Below, one piece after another: positions 35,155 to 48,736 of a stretch of DNA of 64,000 nt. The notes under the pieces were generated by a model. It was not told the origin of the DNA. It was given only the letters and a program-made list of their open reading frames with translations, and did no database searches. The stretch is from NCBI GenBank assembly GCA_022432975.1, contig CM039509.1, positions 13,183,860 to 13,247,859 on the forward strand. Direction: 5' to 3'. The position numbers and the translations under genes were made by a program. Positions within the stretch are counted from its first letter, which is position 1. Every line of letters begins with the position of its first letter. The stretch is from Begonia masoniana. Taxonomy: Eukaryota; Streptophyta; Magnoliopsida; Cucurbitales; Begoniaceae.

Positions 35155-37459
35155 TGTAATGACCCCAGTAGGGTCGAGACCAAACCATGACTCTTTTAGA
35201 ATTGATCACATATCCTTATATTTCTTTGTTCTTTTTTTTTTTAAATCATAACTTAGTTCAAGACATCACACGTGATTCATTAGGCATCGCCCAGCAGCGT
35301 AATACATTACACCTCTGCCGGCGGACACGGGTGTTTCACGTGCATAATTAAAACATCGCCCGGTCACTAAGCGACAAAACATCACTTATATCATTCGGTA
35401 AAGAGAACACCTACATCGCCCGGTGATCAACAATCATTCACTATCCACCGATGACGTCAGCCGGATGATGTCTTCATCCATCAAAGGCATCATCTGGTGG
35501 ACATGTGCAATGCACGTGACTCACTTACCTCATCCAACAGGAGACAACATCCGGTGAACGAACGACTAAATACTTTACTTACATCATCCGGCGAGTAAAC
35601 ACTCGACATCATCCGATGACGTCAGCCGGAAGACTCAAACGATTAACTTCTATCATTCGACATCCGCCGATGACGTCAGCCGGATGATACACTCATCCGA
35701 CTCCTATCACTTAGCAGTAAAACATGATAATCATCAAGCAACTTCAACCAACAGAAAGGTACCCCGACTCTCATAGATTTCAACTTGGTAGGCATAAACT
35801 TTAAACGAATAAAATCGTAGACTCATTCAGGATACGTGAAGCGGAAGACTTAGTTAAAATAACTCTTTCCATATTCTTATAATCATTCTAAGACTCAGTA
35901 GTTAAACCAGACAATTCCAAAAAGCTCAATGTTAAAATATATTCTCATTCTACTTATACTTCTATATTCGTAATCATCACTAAAATCATAAGAACATTAA
36001 CCGGGGGAGGGGGGGTCTTGCTCGCCATCCAGCCACAGAATTGCTCCCTGAACAACTTCCAGCAACCAAACTCAGACATCTTCATTAACTTTGAGATCCT
36101 CACCTGAAAACTCGTCACCTACATCATGAGGTTTAAACTATAAACCTAATGCTTAGTAAGGAATACAAACTAACATGTATTCATGCATGTACAGTTGAGA
36201 GAAAACATGTTCATGATCATTTATCATTCTTGTTTCTGTTTATCGTTTTCTTCATATGGATTAAAGGAGGATTTGTGCCGTAAAAGGGGGGTTGACAGTG
36301 ATTTTGATCATATTCCCTTTCGGGTCGTATTCATGGTCTCTCTTTGGACTGTGGCATGCGTCAACCCGCCCCCAACCCTCACTTAATCATGTTGTATGGG
36401 ATCGTTTTCATATTCATTCTCATATCTTGTTCATGGAGAAAACATGCTCATAAATCATTTTCATGTGCTTACGAAGTAAATCATGATGCATGACATGAAT
36501 GTTCTTAAATCATCAGACTATGGAAATTATCATACTAGACAGTCGACTTCATGGGCTCTAACAGAACATCACATAACATAGTTCTCAAACATCTATAAAT
36601 CATCCAAGTACAAACCATCTTACTAACTTAAAATAAACATCAACATAAGTAACAGACAATAGCTTAAATAACTTCTAATCATCGTATCAGTTTCTACCTA
36701 GCATCCTTATGATGTAGGGCCCTAACGGCCGGGAATCCTACACATTCACTTACCTGGTTTCCTTAGCAACTTGAGCTCCTTTCCTTTAGACTTCTTTACC
36801 TAAAACATTACATTGTAGTAGTTAAAATAAAAATCCTAATAATCTAAACTCAAAACTAGTAAAGTCCTAACCAAGAAGATTCCTAAAGATCTAACTTATC
36901 TCATTCAGACATTTTATTGAACACCTTGTACGCATAGAAATCCTAGTTTATCGGTAAGGGAAATCGGATTCTCTAACTACCCGAGCTCAGCCAACATTCA
37001 TAATTCCTACTTATCATCATCAAAATCATAAATACTACGTTAATAGCTAATAATACTCTGATTCTATTCATTATTAAGCAAACCTTAATCTCAACCTCTA
37101 ACTCAAACCAACACCTAAATGGATACTCAACCACTGCATTGCTGAAGTCTTACTTAGTAAGCTGAGTATCGGCGAGAAGGATGAAGAGTCGGTCGTTGAT
37201 GAAAGGGCTACTGGCTGAGAGAGAGTTCTGGAAGAAACGAGAATCGCAGGGAGAATGTCGGCTACAGTGAGGTTTTAGTGAGGTTTAAGGTTTCTATTTT
37301 CTATTTATATTAATAAGATCCTTCCTAATTACCATTTTGCCACCCCAAAATTAGAAATCAAATAAATTTTGGCATTAAAATTAAATTCAAGTATTAATAA
37401 TAAAGGTGACAGTTAATTCCGTTAAGAAAATCACCTGGCGGAGATTGTCGGGTGTTACA
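35155..37459 (-). mobile_element. Element H, 3' LTR
   Basis: Ends GGGTGTTACA on the plus strand. The CATCCG-type motif cluster lies at about 35290-35700. A putative 46-nt mini-exon lies at 36754-36799 (minus) between an acceptor TTTTAG and a donor CCAG-GTAAGT, and the conserved CTTAGTAAG...CATCATGAGG block lies at about 36118-36160. Confidence 0.9.
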
Positions 37460-37500
37460 TCCACCCCTCCTTAACAAAATTTTTCGTCCCCGAAAATTGA

Positions 37501-39075
37501 TCAAGTAAAGAGTTCTGGATACTTGTCCAACATGTCCTGCTGTCGCTCCCAAGTGGCTTCTTCAATACCATGATTCCTCCATAAGACTTTTATCAGTGGA
37601 ATTTCTTTATTCCGAAGGGTCTTCACTGCAGACTCCATAATCCTTACTGGTTTCTCTTCATACTCTAGGGTCGGCTCGATATCGATTCCAGTTGGTTCAA
37701 CAACATGTGCTGGATCACGTATGCATTTCCTTAACATTGACACATGGAAGACATTATGTACCTTTTCCAGTGATGGAGGCAATTGCAGTTTGTAAGCTGT
37801 ACTGCCAATCCTAGCTAAGACTGGGGAATGGTCCAATAAATCGCGGATTAAGCTTTTCCTTCTTACCAAATCTTAAAACTCCCTTAAAGGGTGAAATCTT
37901 TAGAAAATTTTCGTCTCCAACAGCAAATTCAAGATCTCTCCTTCTTTGGTCTGCATAACTCTTCTGTCGGCTTTGTGCAGTCATCATTCTCCTCCTAATA
38001 ATGGCAATCTTATCAGACATCTGCTGTAAAATCTCGGGTCCAAGGAATTTTGCTTCACCAACTTCATCCCAGTATAAGGGTGACCTACATTTCCTACCAT
38101 ACAACGCCTCGTAGGGTGCCATACCGATAGTGGACTGGTAACTATTGTTATAGGAGAATTCAATTAAGGGAAAATGTCGACTCCAAGATATCTGGAATTC
38201 TAGCACACATGCTCTCAACATATCCTCGAGTATCTGAATTGTCCGCTCAGATTGTCCATCGGTTTGTGGGTGAAAAGCAGTGCTGAAAGATAACTTCGTT
38301 CCCAATGTGCCCTGAAGATTCTGCCAAAATCTTGAGGTGAACCTGGGATCACGGTCAGAGACTATAGATATCGGAATCCCATGCAGTTTAATAATTTCCT
38401 GAACATACAAATCAGCAAGCTGGTCCATCGTATATGTTGTCTTCACGAGTAGGAAGTGAGCTGACTTTGTCAATCTGTCAACCACAACCCACATGCTGTC
38501 ATGACCTTTAGTTGTCTTAAGTAGTCCAACAACAAAATCCATGACAATGTTTTCCCATTTCCATTTGGGGATCGGTAAGGGTTGAAGGGTACCTCCTGGT
38601 TATTGGTGCTCTGCTTTAACTTGTTGGCATACAAGACATGACTCCACATACTTGGCAATATCTCTCTTCATATTTGGCCACCAATAATGTAACCTTAAAT
38701 CCTGATACATCTTGATGTTACCAGGGTGTACAGAGAAAGAAGATGAGTGAGCCTCGGCCAAGATCAACTCACGCAACTCCTTGTCACATGGAATGTACCA
38801 TCGATTCCTAAATTTCAAAATATCATCATTGGAGAGACTGAATTCAGAGGAGGCGTCCTGCAACTTACTCATCATGTTATTATTTTTCTCTGAATCCTTT
38901 TGTTGTGTCTCGTTGATCTTGTCCAAAATAGTTGGTCTAATTGTAACATTGGCAAGTAAGGCTGACAACTCAGAAACCATTTCCAATTCAAATTTCTGAA
39001 CCTTCGACCTCAAGGGTACAGACATGGTTGATAACGTAGGTTGCATTGTTGTCGACATTCTGCTTAAAGCATCGG
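37501..39075 (-). pseudogene. Element H integrase with chromodomain-like tail
   Basis: Reads leftward. The zinc-binding HHCC part is at about 38720-38600, interrupted by a stop (TAA, about 38600). The DDE core follows: D in MDFVVG (about 38540), D in SDRDPRF (about 38355), E in GQSERTIQ (about 38245). The basic C-terminal region ends in a frameshift near 37860, and the tail LIKVLWRNHGIEEATWER closes at about 37530. Family role: insertion of the DNA copy, with the tail probably targeting chromatin. The core is well preserved (243 codons), but the polyprotein is broken. Confidence 0.92.
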
Positions 39076-40619
39076 CTATAGCATTAGCCTTACCCGGGTG
39101 ATACTTGATTTCGAAGTCATAATCTTAACAAATTCCAACCAACGTCTTTGCCTCATGTTTAATTCCTTTTGGGTGAATAGGTACTTCAGGCTCTTATGGT
39201 CAAAGAACACCTTACACTGCTGACCATATAAATAGTGTCTCCAAATCTTTAGCGCAAAAACAACTGCGGCTAACTCTAAATCATGAGTGGGGTAATTCTG
39301 TTCATAACTCTTCAGCTGCCTAGAGGCATATGCCACGACCTTTCCTTCTTGCATCAAAACACACCACAGTCCAACTTTGATGCATCACAGTAAACACTAA
39401 ACTTTCCTTCTTCAGTTGGTAGAGTCAGTAGCAGGGCTGTCGTCAACTTCAGCTTAAGTGTTTGGAAGCCTTCTTCACAAGCTTCAGTCCAAGAATACTT
39501 GGTGTCCTTCTTTGTTAAATTAGTTAAAGGCTTAACTATCATAGAGAATCCCTTAATGAACTTTCTATAATAACCTGCCAAACCAAGAAAACTACGGACT
39601 TCACTGACATTCTTTGGCTGTGGCCAGTCCTTAACAGCCTGAATCTTGGTTGGATCTACTGATATACCATCAGCAGAAATGTCATGACCTAAAAAGTTGA
39701 CCTTATCCAGCCAGAACTCACACTTAGACAACTTGGCATAAAGTTGTTGCTGTTTTAATGTCGCCAAAACTATTCTTAGATGCTCTGCATGGTCAGCCTC
39801 AGTACGTGAGTATATTAGTATATCATCTATAAACACAATCACAAACTTGTCCAAATACTCACAAAACACACAATTCGTCAAGTCCATAAAGGCTGCAGGC
39901 GCATTAGTTAACCCAAACGACATCACAAGGAATTCATAATGTCCATAGCGGGTCCTGAAGGCTGTCTTTGGTATATCACTCTCCTTAACCTTCAGTTGGT
40001 AGTAACCCGAGCGTAAGTCAATTTTTGAAAACACCTTAGCTCCTTGTAACTGGTCAAACAAATCATCAATTCGGGGTAAAGTATATTTATTCTTAATTGT
40101 CAACTTATTTAGCTCTCTGTAGTCAATGCACATTCTAAGAGAACCATCCTTCTTCTTAACGAATAAAACAGGTGCACCCCAGGGAGAACTACTAGGGCGT
40201 ATAAATCCCTTGTCTACTAATTCCTGTAGTTGGACTTTTAATTCCTTTAACTCAACAGGTGCCATACGGTACGGATTCTTAGATACAGGTAATGCCTTGG
40301 GATATGTATCAATCACAAACTCTATTTCTCTATTAGGTGGTAATCCTGGCAAATCATCTAAGAATGCTTCAGGGAACTCTCGGACTATAGGAATATCTTG
40401 TAATTCTATCTTATTTTTCACCCGAATATCCATTATACTAGCTAGGTAACTTTCACAGCCATCTTTCAATATCCGTTGAGTCTCTAGTGAGGATATAATC
40501 AGTATTTTACTTATTTTTGGGATAGCTTGGAAGGTATACCGATCTCCATTTGGGAGTCGAAACTCAACTAATTCAAACCTACAACTTATTGTGGCATAGT
40601 GTCTGGATAACCAATCCAT
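39076..40619 (-). pseudogene. Element H reverse transcriptase and RNase H
   Basis: An uninterrupted run of about 421 codons (40619 to 39354) holds the post-protease linker, the [18 protein letters not shown] motif, catalytic FIDD (near 39825) and the tether. A frameshift near 39355 precedes the RNase H segment [11 protein letters not shown]...THDLELA. A second frameshift lies near 39122. It copies element RNA into DNA in intact relatives. Confidence 0.92.
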
Positions 40620-41335
40620 TCCTAATATGACTTCACATCACTTCATGTCAATTACAATTAGTTCTACATATAACTTCTTATCTCCTAAGGATACAATGTC
40701 ACCCTTCACTATCTGTTCAGAATGTAAGGATTTCCCTGACGGTAACAGGACACTATAAGGCCTATCAGCTGGTAAGTATCCTAACTTATGCTTACAGACA
40801 AACAGGGTTGCTATAAATGAGTGGGTGGCCCCGGTGTCTATAAGTGTGTAAGCAGAAATACCATAGACCATAATTGTACCTGTTATGACTGTATGCTGCA
40901 CAACATCTTTGTCCTCCATCATAGCAAAGACTCTGGGTGCTATTCTTGCTCGATTGGGGTCTGGTGGCATGGGGCAGTCTCTGACTACATGCCCGATCTT
41001 GTCACATCTGTAGCAACGGCCAGAGTGTAACTTGCACTCGCCATGGTGGTTCTTCTGGCAGTTGGAGCATAGATGGGCTAATGGTCGTTTTCCTTTTCCT
41101 TGATCATCATTTGGATTGAAAGGTCTCTTTATACCTTGCTGTTGCTGTTGTGGTCCTCTATTCTGTTACGGTTGCCATCCTTTGTTCTGACATGGTGGCG
41201 GCTGAGCCTCCTTAATGAACTTCCTTGGCTGTTCTCGCTGTGCATATGTTGTTATCTCGGCTTCTTCTAGTTCCAAGGCCTTAGCCGTCACCTCACCATA
41301 TGGTATATCATGTATTCCAGCAGTCTTTACTCTCA
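40620..41335 (-). pseudogene. Element H gag C-terminus and protease
   Basis: Continues gag on the far side of solo LTR I. It has a basic/Q-rich linker with a stop near 41165, a CCHC-like C-x2-C-x4-H-x3-C, and a zinc knuckle CYRCDKIGHVVRDC at about 40977-41018. The protease active site IDTGATHSF lies near 40830. A stop at about 40635 separates it from the ILGMDWL block that opens the next frame. Confidence 0.9.
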
Positions 41336-41991
41336 TATACTGTAACACCCGAGTCAACGGCCAGGTGATTTTCTTAACTGTATTAACGGTCATAAATATT
41401 TAATCTTCGTAGTTTAGGATTTATGCCAAGCTTAATTAATTACATGTGGATCTAAACTAGGTTGAGTGGCAAAGTTGTAATATTGGAGGATTGAGGCCAG
41501 TATTTAAAGAAAAAGGAAAGGATTCAAACCTCATTTAAACCACTGTAGTCGACGCCACCCTTTCCGGCGATTTCTTCTCTCGCAAGTCCTTACTCTCTGC
41601 TATCAGCAAACTCTCCTCGACGGCCGGTTTACTCCGCCACCACTCGACTACTCTGCGCCTGAGGTATGCATTAGACAATGTGGCTATCTGTTAGTTTATT
41701 AGCTCTGTTTTCAGCTCTGTATTGAAGTTTTGGATTCTTCAATGGCCGAGTATTGATAAGAACATTTTGAAACCCGAGATTGGTAATGTCATTCCGAATC
41801 GATTCTGGACATTTAAAACAACCAACCCTGAGTTATCATTATCAAATCCATCTGTTTTGATTTTGGGATTTCGGGTTACATTGAGTATTAAACTAAGAAC
41901 TCGGGAAGGACTCTTAGCTATTAGATCTTAGGATAACTCGAGATTAGAACTATTAGGATTTTGTTTTAACTACTGCAATGTAAATGTTTAG

Positions 41992-42037
41992 GTGAAGAAG
42001 TTTGAAGAGAAAGGAGCTCAAGTGCTAAGGAGACCAG
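41992..42037 (+). other. Putative 46-nt leader mini-exon in LTR I
   Basis: Acceptor TTTAG before it, donor CCAG-GTAAGTG after it; the next acceptor TGATGTAG ends at 42775. The length is identical to the exon predicted in both H LTRs. Confidence 0.5.
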
Positions 42038-42540
42038 GTAAGTGAATGTATTAAGATTTCCGGCTAATAGAGCCCTACATCGTGGGAGTACTAGGGTGAG
42101 ATGTCTAATGTTTACCTTATGATTATGAGGTTGTCTGCACTCGAAGGATTTATGTATGTTGCGAGTTATACTATGTGATGACCTGTTAGTGAATGTGAAG
42201 TGGTCTGCTCTGGTATGATCCTTGTCATAGTTTGATGAGTTAAAAGCTCTCATGTTCATGCATCATGAATGTTTCTCAAGCATAAGAAAATGTTTTAACG
42301 CATGTTTTCCATGAACAAGATATGTATGTATATATGTATATGTATAAGATTTATGCAACGTGGATTAAGTGAGGCTTGGGGGCGGTTCGGCGTATGTCAC
42401 AGTCCAAAGAAGGACATATGAATACGACCCGCAGTAGGGAACAAGATCAAACTCACTGTCGAACCCCCTTTACCGGCACAAAACCTCTCTTGATCCACAC
42501 AACCTAAACAAAGAATATGAACAAAGACTATGAACGATGA

Positions 42541-42645
42541 ATATGATCAATGACTATGAATGATGAATATGATCAATGACTATGAATGATGAATATGATC
42601 AATGATTATGAATGATGAATATGATCCATGACTATGAATGATGAT
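42541..42645 (+). repeat. 26-bp tandem repeat, four copies
   Basis: ATATGATC recurs at 42541, 42567, 42593 and 42619 within LTR I, inside its presumed second intron. Confidence 0.9.
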
Positions 42646-43189
42646 TACGAGCAAAGACATGAACAAGAAAAGACTTATGAGCATGTGATTTTCCCAAATT
42701 ATGCATTCATGCATCCATGTTAGTGTTGCATTCCTTACTAAGCATTAGGCTTATAGTTTAAACCTTATGATGTAGGTGACGAGTTTTCAGGTGAGGAACT
42801 CAAGGTCAATGAAGATGTCTAAGCTTGGTTGCTGGAGGATGCTCAGTGTGACAGTGAAGACTGGATGAGCGATCAAGTTCCCTGGTTATACCCATAGTAA
42901 GTCAGAGAAGTTTATGATAAACAGATGACAAGGTAGAATAGAGTTTTCTTATAACAATGAGATTCGGATTTTTAATGGTTTGACTTCAGAGTCTGTTAAC
43001 GATTTTAAGGATCATTGAATGGTCTGTTTTGCTTAAGCCTTCCGCTATGTGTATCTTGTATGGGATATGGTTTTCACTCATTAGGGTTTATAATTCCCAG
43101 GTTAAGATTTGGGTGAGTCGTAGTATTTTCTGTTGGATGAGGTTGTTTGATGATTATAGTGTTTTACTGCCATAAGATAGAAGCTGGAT

Positions 43190-43880
43190 GAGGCATTCAT
43201 CCGGCTGACGTCATCGGCAGATGTCAAATGATAGGAATCGAACGATTGAGTCTTCCGGATGACGTCACCGGAAGATGTAGTATGTTTCTTCATCGGCAGA
43301 TGTACAGTGTTTAGCCATCGGATGATGAAAGTGCTATTTTGTCGTCTAGCGATCGGCAGATGTAGAGTGTTAGCCATCGGATGATGAAAGTGCTATTTTG
43401 TCGTCTAGCAATCGGCAGATGTAGAGTGTTTAGCCATCGGATGACGAAAGTGCCATTTTGTCGTCTAGCGATCGGCAGATGTAGAGTGTTTAGCCATCGG
43501 ACGATGTGAGGGTTTTCTTGTCGTTTAGTGACCCAGTCATGTTTTAATTATGCACGTGGGGAGCACATGTCCATCGGATGATGTTTCCCTATTTCACCGG
43601 AAGATGAAGTATATTTCCTCGCCGGATGATGTAAATAATAATTTGTCGTTAAGTGATCGGATGATATAGAGCTTGTAAGCTATCAGAAGATGTCTTAGAT
43701 GAACACGTGAATTTCACATGTCTATCGGTAGATGTTTTAAATTGGTCACACGAGTTGCACGTGATCGTCGGTCGATGCGAGTATTCGCATCTGCCGATAG
43801 GTGTTTAAATGAGTCATGTGGGGTGCTCGTGCCATCCGGAAGACGCAGTGTCTATTGGTTGATGCATGCAAACCCATGCA
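43190..43880 (+). repeat. CATCGG motif array in LTR I, with 60-bp tandem units
   Basis: Many copies of CATCGG(A/C)(A/T)GATG-type words. A 59/60-bp unit starting GCCATCGGATGATG begins at 43314, 43373, 43433 and 43493. The same word family forms C's 49-bp array and, reverse-complemented, occurs in both H LTRs. Confidence 0.88.
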
Positions 43881-44063
43881 ACTTGTACGTCGATTGAAAG
43901 TATGTACGAGGGACTAATTTTCCATCCATTAAGTTGAAGTCTTTAAGCCTGTTAGATATACTGTTATTAAAGAAAAAAAAAAGACGGAGAAAAGAGTTCA
44001 AATATAAATTAAAGTTTTATGTAAAGTCAAGAATTTCGTGGCGATCCTCCCCGGGTCGTTACA

Positions 44064-44649
44064 TATACAAACTTGGCTTCAATCCTAGAACGAACTGATG
44101 GATCTTGTCCTCATCATCCTCAACCAATCGGGGAGCAAACTGTGATAAAGCCTCAAACCTACATATGTAATCCGCCACAGAGCCAGTTTGACGTAAATTC
44201 ATGAACTCCTTCTTCTTGCTGGCCCAAACGGTCCTATTGAAATATTTATCAAAGAAAGCAGTCTTAAACATTTCCCAGGTCATAGCTCCTGCATTAATGG
44301 TGCTCTGGATTGAGTCCCACCAATGCCTTGCACTCAGCTCTAGATGAAATACAGCATAAGTGACCCTATCTCCTTCATCGACTTTGGCGTACTTGAACAT
44401 ATCCTCCATTTTCCGAATCCACTCCTCAGCATAAATAGGATCCGAAACTTGGCCATTAAATGTTGGGGGTCTAAGTCAATGGAAGCGCTCGCCACCATGA
44501 TCATGGTTTGCATTAGAGCTAGAGTTCCCATGCTCTTCCCTGGTGGTCATAAGCTGCTCGATTTGGCGCGATTGGCGTATAACCAACTCCGTTAGCTGAG
44601 CAATAGTGGTACTATCCACATTGTCTTCTCTCGGTTGTCCCCTCACCAT
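44064..44649 (-). pseudogene. Element H gag N-terminus
   Basis: Start codon at 44649, about 160 bases from the 5' LTR. A Q/R-rich N-terminus is followed by LRPPTFNG, preceded by a TGA at 44476-44478 where relatives have Arg (a CGA-to-TGA change is the likely cause). The capsid domain includes MEDMFKYAKVDEGDRV and RQTGSVADYICRFEAL. The frame ends where solo LTR I was inserted (44063) and resumes at 41335. Confidence 0.9.
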
Positions 44650-44794
44650 TTTGGGATTCCTAAGAAAATAATCATAACATATCTTAACTTAATGACATTA
44701 CTAAAATCATAAACACTTACAGTTGTTAGAGTGTACTCAGGTGGCAATCTGTGCTGGGAGGCAGTCTGCAGAATCGATTTTAAAACCCAGTTTT

Positions 44795-44806
44795 GCTTTG
44801 ATACCA
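44795..44806 (-). promoter_or_regulatory. Primer-binding site of element H
   Basis: On the minus strand it reads TGGTATCAAAGC, four bases from the 5' LTR; one base differs from the standard initiator-Met site. Confidence 0.82.
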
Positions 44807-44810
44807 TAAT

Positions 44811-47132
44811 TGTAACGACCCCAGTCGGGCCGAAACCAAACCATGACTCTTTTAGAATTGATCACATATCCTTATATTCCTTTGTTCTTTTTTTTTTAAA
44901 TCATAACTTAGTATAAGACATCACACGTGATTCATTAGACATCACACGTGATTCATTAGGCATCGCCCAGCAGCGTAATACATTACACCTCTGCCGGCGG
45001 ACACGGGCATTTCACGTGCATAATTAAAACATCGCCCGGTCACTAAGCGACAAAACATCACTTATATCATCCGGTAAAGAGAACACCTACATCGCCCGGT
45101 GATCAACAATCATTCACTATCCACCGATGACGTCAGCCGGATGATGTCTTCATCCATCAAAGGCATCATCCGGTGGACATGTGCAATGCACGTGACTCAC
45201 TTACCTCATCCGACAGGAGACATCATCCGGTGAACGAACGACTAAATACTTTACTTACATCATCCGGCGAGTAAACACTGGACATCATCCGATGACGTCA
45301 GCAGAAAGACTCAAACGATTAACTTCTATCATTCGACATCCGCCGATGACGTCAGCCGGATGATACACTCATCCGACTCCTATCACTTAGCAGTAAAACA
45401 TGATAAACATCAAGAAACTTCAACCAACAGAAAGGTACCCCGACTCTCATAGATTTCAACTTGGTAGGCATAAACTTTAAACGAATAAAATTGTAGACTC
45501 ATTTAGGATACGTAAAGCGGAAGACTTAGTTAAAATAACTCTTTCCATATTCTTATAATCATTCTCAGACTCAGTAGTTAAACCAGACAATTTCAAAAAG
45601 CTCAATGTTAAAATATATTCTCATCCTACTTATACTTCCATATTCGTAATCATCACTAAAATCATAAGAACATTAACCAGGGGGGGTCTTGCTCGCCATC
45701 CAGCCACAGAATTGCTCCCTGAACACCTTCCAGCAACCAAACTCAGACATCTTCATTAACTTTGAGATCCTCACCTGAAAACTCGTCACCTACATCATGA
45801 GGTTTAAACTATAAACCTAATGCTTAGTAAGGAATGCAAACTAACATGTATTCATGCATGTACAGTTGAGAGAAAACATGTTCATGATCATTTATCATTC
45901 TTGTTTCTGTTCATCGTTTTCATCATATGGATTAAGGGAGGATTTGTGCCGTAAAAGAGGTGGTTGACAGTGATTTTGATCATATTCCCTTTCGGGTCGT
46001 ATTCATGGTCCCTCTTTGGACTGTGACATGCGTCAACCCGCCCCCAACCCTCACTTAATCAAGTTGTATGGGATCGTTTTCATATTCATTCTCATATCTT
46101 ATTCATGGAGAAAACATGCTCATAAATCATTTTCATGTGCTTGCGAAGTAAGTCATGATGCAAGAAATGAATGTTCTTAAATCATCAGACTATGGAAATT
46201 ATCATACTAGACAGTCGACTTCATGGGCTCTAACAGAACATCACATAACATAGTTCTCAAACATCCATAAATCATCCAAGTACAAACTATCTTACTAACT
46301 TAAAATAAACATCAACATAAGTAACAGACAATAGCTTAAATAACTTCTAATCATCGTATCAGTTTCTACCTAGCATCCTTATGATGTAGGGCCCTAACGG
46401 CTGGGAATCCTACACATTCACTTACCTGGTTTCCTTAGCAACTTGAGCTTCTTTCCTTTAGACTTCTTTACCTAAAACATTACATTGTAGTAGTTAAAAT
46501 AAAAATCCTAATAATCTAAACTCAAAACTAGTAAAGTCCTAACCAAGGAAGATTCCTAAAGATCTAACTTATCTCATTCAGACATTTTATTGAACACCTT
46601 GTACGCATAGAAATCCTAGTTTATCGGTAAGGGAAATCGGATTCTCTAACTACCCGAGCTCAGCCAACATTTATAATTCCTACTTATCATTATCAAAATC
46701 ATAAATACTACGTTAATAGCTAATAATACTCCGATTCTATTCATTATTAGGCAAACCCGAATCTCAACCTCTAACTCAAACAAACACCTAAATGGATACT
46801 CAACCACTGCATTGCTGAAGTCTTACCTAGTAAGCTGAGTATCGGCAAGAAGGATGAAGAGTCGGTCGTTGATGAAAGGGACACTGGCTGAGAGAGAGCT
46901 CTGGAAGAAACGAGAATCGCAGGGAGAATGTCGGCTACAGTGAGGTTTTAGTGAGGTTTAATGTTTCCATTTTCTATTTATATTAATAAGATCCTTCCTA
47001 ATTACCATTTTGTCACCCCAAAATTAGAAATCAAATAAACTTTGGCATTAAAATTAAATTCAAGTATTAATAATAAAGGTGACAGTTAATTCCGTTAAGA
47101 AAATCACCTGGCGGAGATTGTCGGGTGTTACA
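44811..47132 (-). mobile_element. Element H, 5' LTR
   Basis: Near-identical to 35155-37459. One difference is a small direct duplication of ACATCACACGTGATTCATTAG near 44920-44960. Mini-exon 46426-46471 (minus). The LTR identity implies a fairly recent insertion despite the broken pol. Confidence 0.9.
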
Positions 47133-48736
47133 ATTAATTTTCCAGATCCCAAACAGCCTAAAATGTATCTAACTATACAATTATCCTATCTAATCCACCA
47201 TCAGCCCCAAATAACCCGAATACCCCCAAAACACTTACTTACATCCCCAAGGGTCAAAATGCAAACCGACTGCCCAGCACACTCCCACGGGCCATTCTTC
47301 TTCAACATGCTTATTCCTCGGGTGGAGGGATCTCATCCTCACCTGTATCAAAATCACCTACACCATACAGACAACTATGAGCTAAAGGCTCAGTAAGTTT
47401 TGTAAATGCAAATGCATGCTGTGCATATGAGTTTCGTAAATCATGCAGACATTTTAATCATTACGTCGCAAACAGATTGTCACCGAGGTCTCAGCCCATT
47501 AGATGGAGAGGGCACGTCCTACGGTTGGACAGCCCTTTCCATCTACTGGGGAAAAACATACTTACATCCATAAACAGCCATGCCTGAACCCCACCTCGCC
47601 ATGACCAGATAACAGATTATGTAGATTCATTTCATTAGTCATTTCTTTTCTTAAACATGTACGGAAATTCGTTTTCATGCTCTTTGAAAAACGTGATGCA
47701 TGAACAATTAAATGCGTAACATAAACATACAGTCTGCGTACCATCAAGACGAATAAAAAAAACATAACCTATAAAAGCACTTAATCCTAACTACCCAACC
47801 AAAGCAATTAAACAAACAACTCCAATTTTCTTCGACACAACATCGACATACGGTGTAGGCCAATCGGCCATAGGAAGTCACGAGAACTTACATCGCGTCC
47901 TTTGAAATTTGAGCTCCGTCCACGAGCGTTGTTCACCTAAGGCAATTTACAACATTCGTCATTAAGATCGAGTTTAAACTGTCAAACTTCCAAACTAACG
48001 AAACCTTAACTAAGGAAATCTCCTAAAACTCTAAATCAACTCATTGAGGTATTTTATCGAGCAATTTACGCTCGACACCTCAAAACCTCCATTAATGGAG
48101 CTTTTAAGTTCTCCAACAACCTAAAATTTGCATTAATGACTATTAGCTCGCCCAACTACTTTTAATGCTCATTAATACGTTCACTAAAGTCATAAAAAGG
48201 GCAACCCTAGCCGTTTCTAACATAATCCGGCTATTTCACAAAAATCATAAACGAAACCCTAACCGTTTACTCCGCGTAAACCGAACATAAACCTTCCAAA
48301 ACTATAGAATCATACCTAGGGTCGGGATTGGAGAAGAAACTGTGAAGAATGGAGGTTGATCGAAGAAGAAATTGCCGGCGTGGGTGAGAGATCGCGTGAG
48401 GAGGAAGGGGAATCGCCGAGAGGAGAGGAGAGAAAAAGTGAAGATTTCGTTGAAGTGCTGAGGAAGAAAGGATTTTGTGATTTTAAATAAATTTGGCTTG
48501 TCAAATGACGAGTTTGCCCTTCCTTTTGATTTTTTATTTGTTTCTTCTTTTGTTTCGTTAATTGACTAAATATTCGGTTTTCTTAAAATTTTCTTATTTC
48601 ACCATTAATTCCAATTCATTACCGAGGCTTTATTAAAACTTTCCGTTCGCCAAACGGACTCAATTTGACATATTTTACGAAAATGTCACATTATATTGGA
48701 ATAATATAATCCCGTAAAATTGGGTGTTACATATTT

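Larger units (their letters stand above)
41341..44063 (+). mobile_element. Solo LTR I, nested in gag of element H
   Basis: Begins TGTAACACCCGAG and ends GGGTCGTTACA, flanked by TATAC (41336-41340 and 44064-44068). It is related to H's own LTR read on the opposite strand: both begin with a TGTAACACCCGA-type start and a shared CCAGGTGATTTTCTTAAC block. It contains a putative 46-nt mini-exon (41992-42037) and a CATCGG motif region at 43190-43880. Confidence 0.92.
35155..47132 (-). mobile_element. Element H, Ty3/gypsy, minus strand, nested in F
   Basis: Two nearly identical LTRs (35155-37459 and 44811-47132) are flanked by ATTAA (35150-35154 and 47133-47137). The interior is minus-strand gag-pol. 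The complement of the primer site (GCTTTGATACCA, 44795-44806) adjoins the right LTR, so that one is the 5' LTR. Gag is split by solo LTR I. It belongs to the same broad chromovirus group as C. Confidence 0.92.
34475..48731 (-). mobile_element. Solo LTR F, split by element H
   Basis: The right end reads GGGTGTTACA. TATTT occurs at 34470-34474 and 48732-48736, which I take as the target duplication. The left end lacks a TG (it reads ATATAACC), so that end is mutated or trimmed. The LTR itself is 34475-35154 plus 47138-48731. On the minus strand it begins TGTAACACCCAA. Its 3' module (34555-34800) is dense in palindromes and hairpins. Confidence 0.75.
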
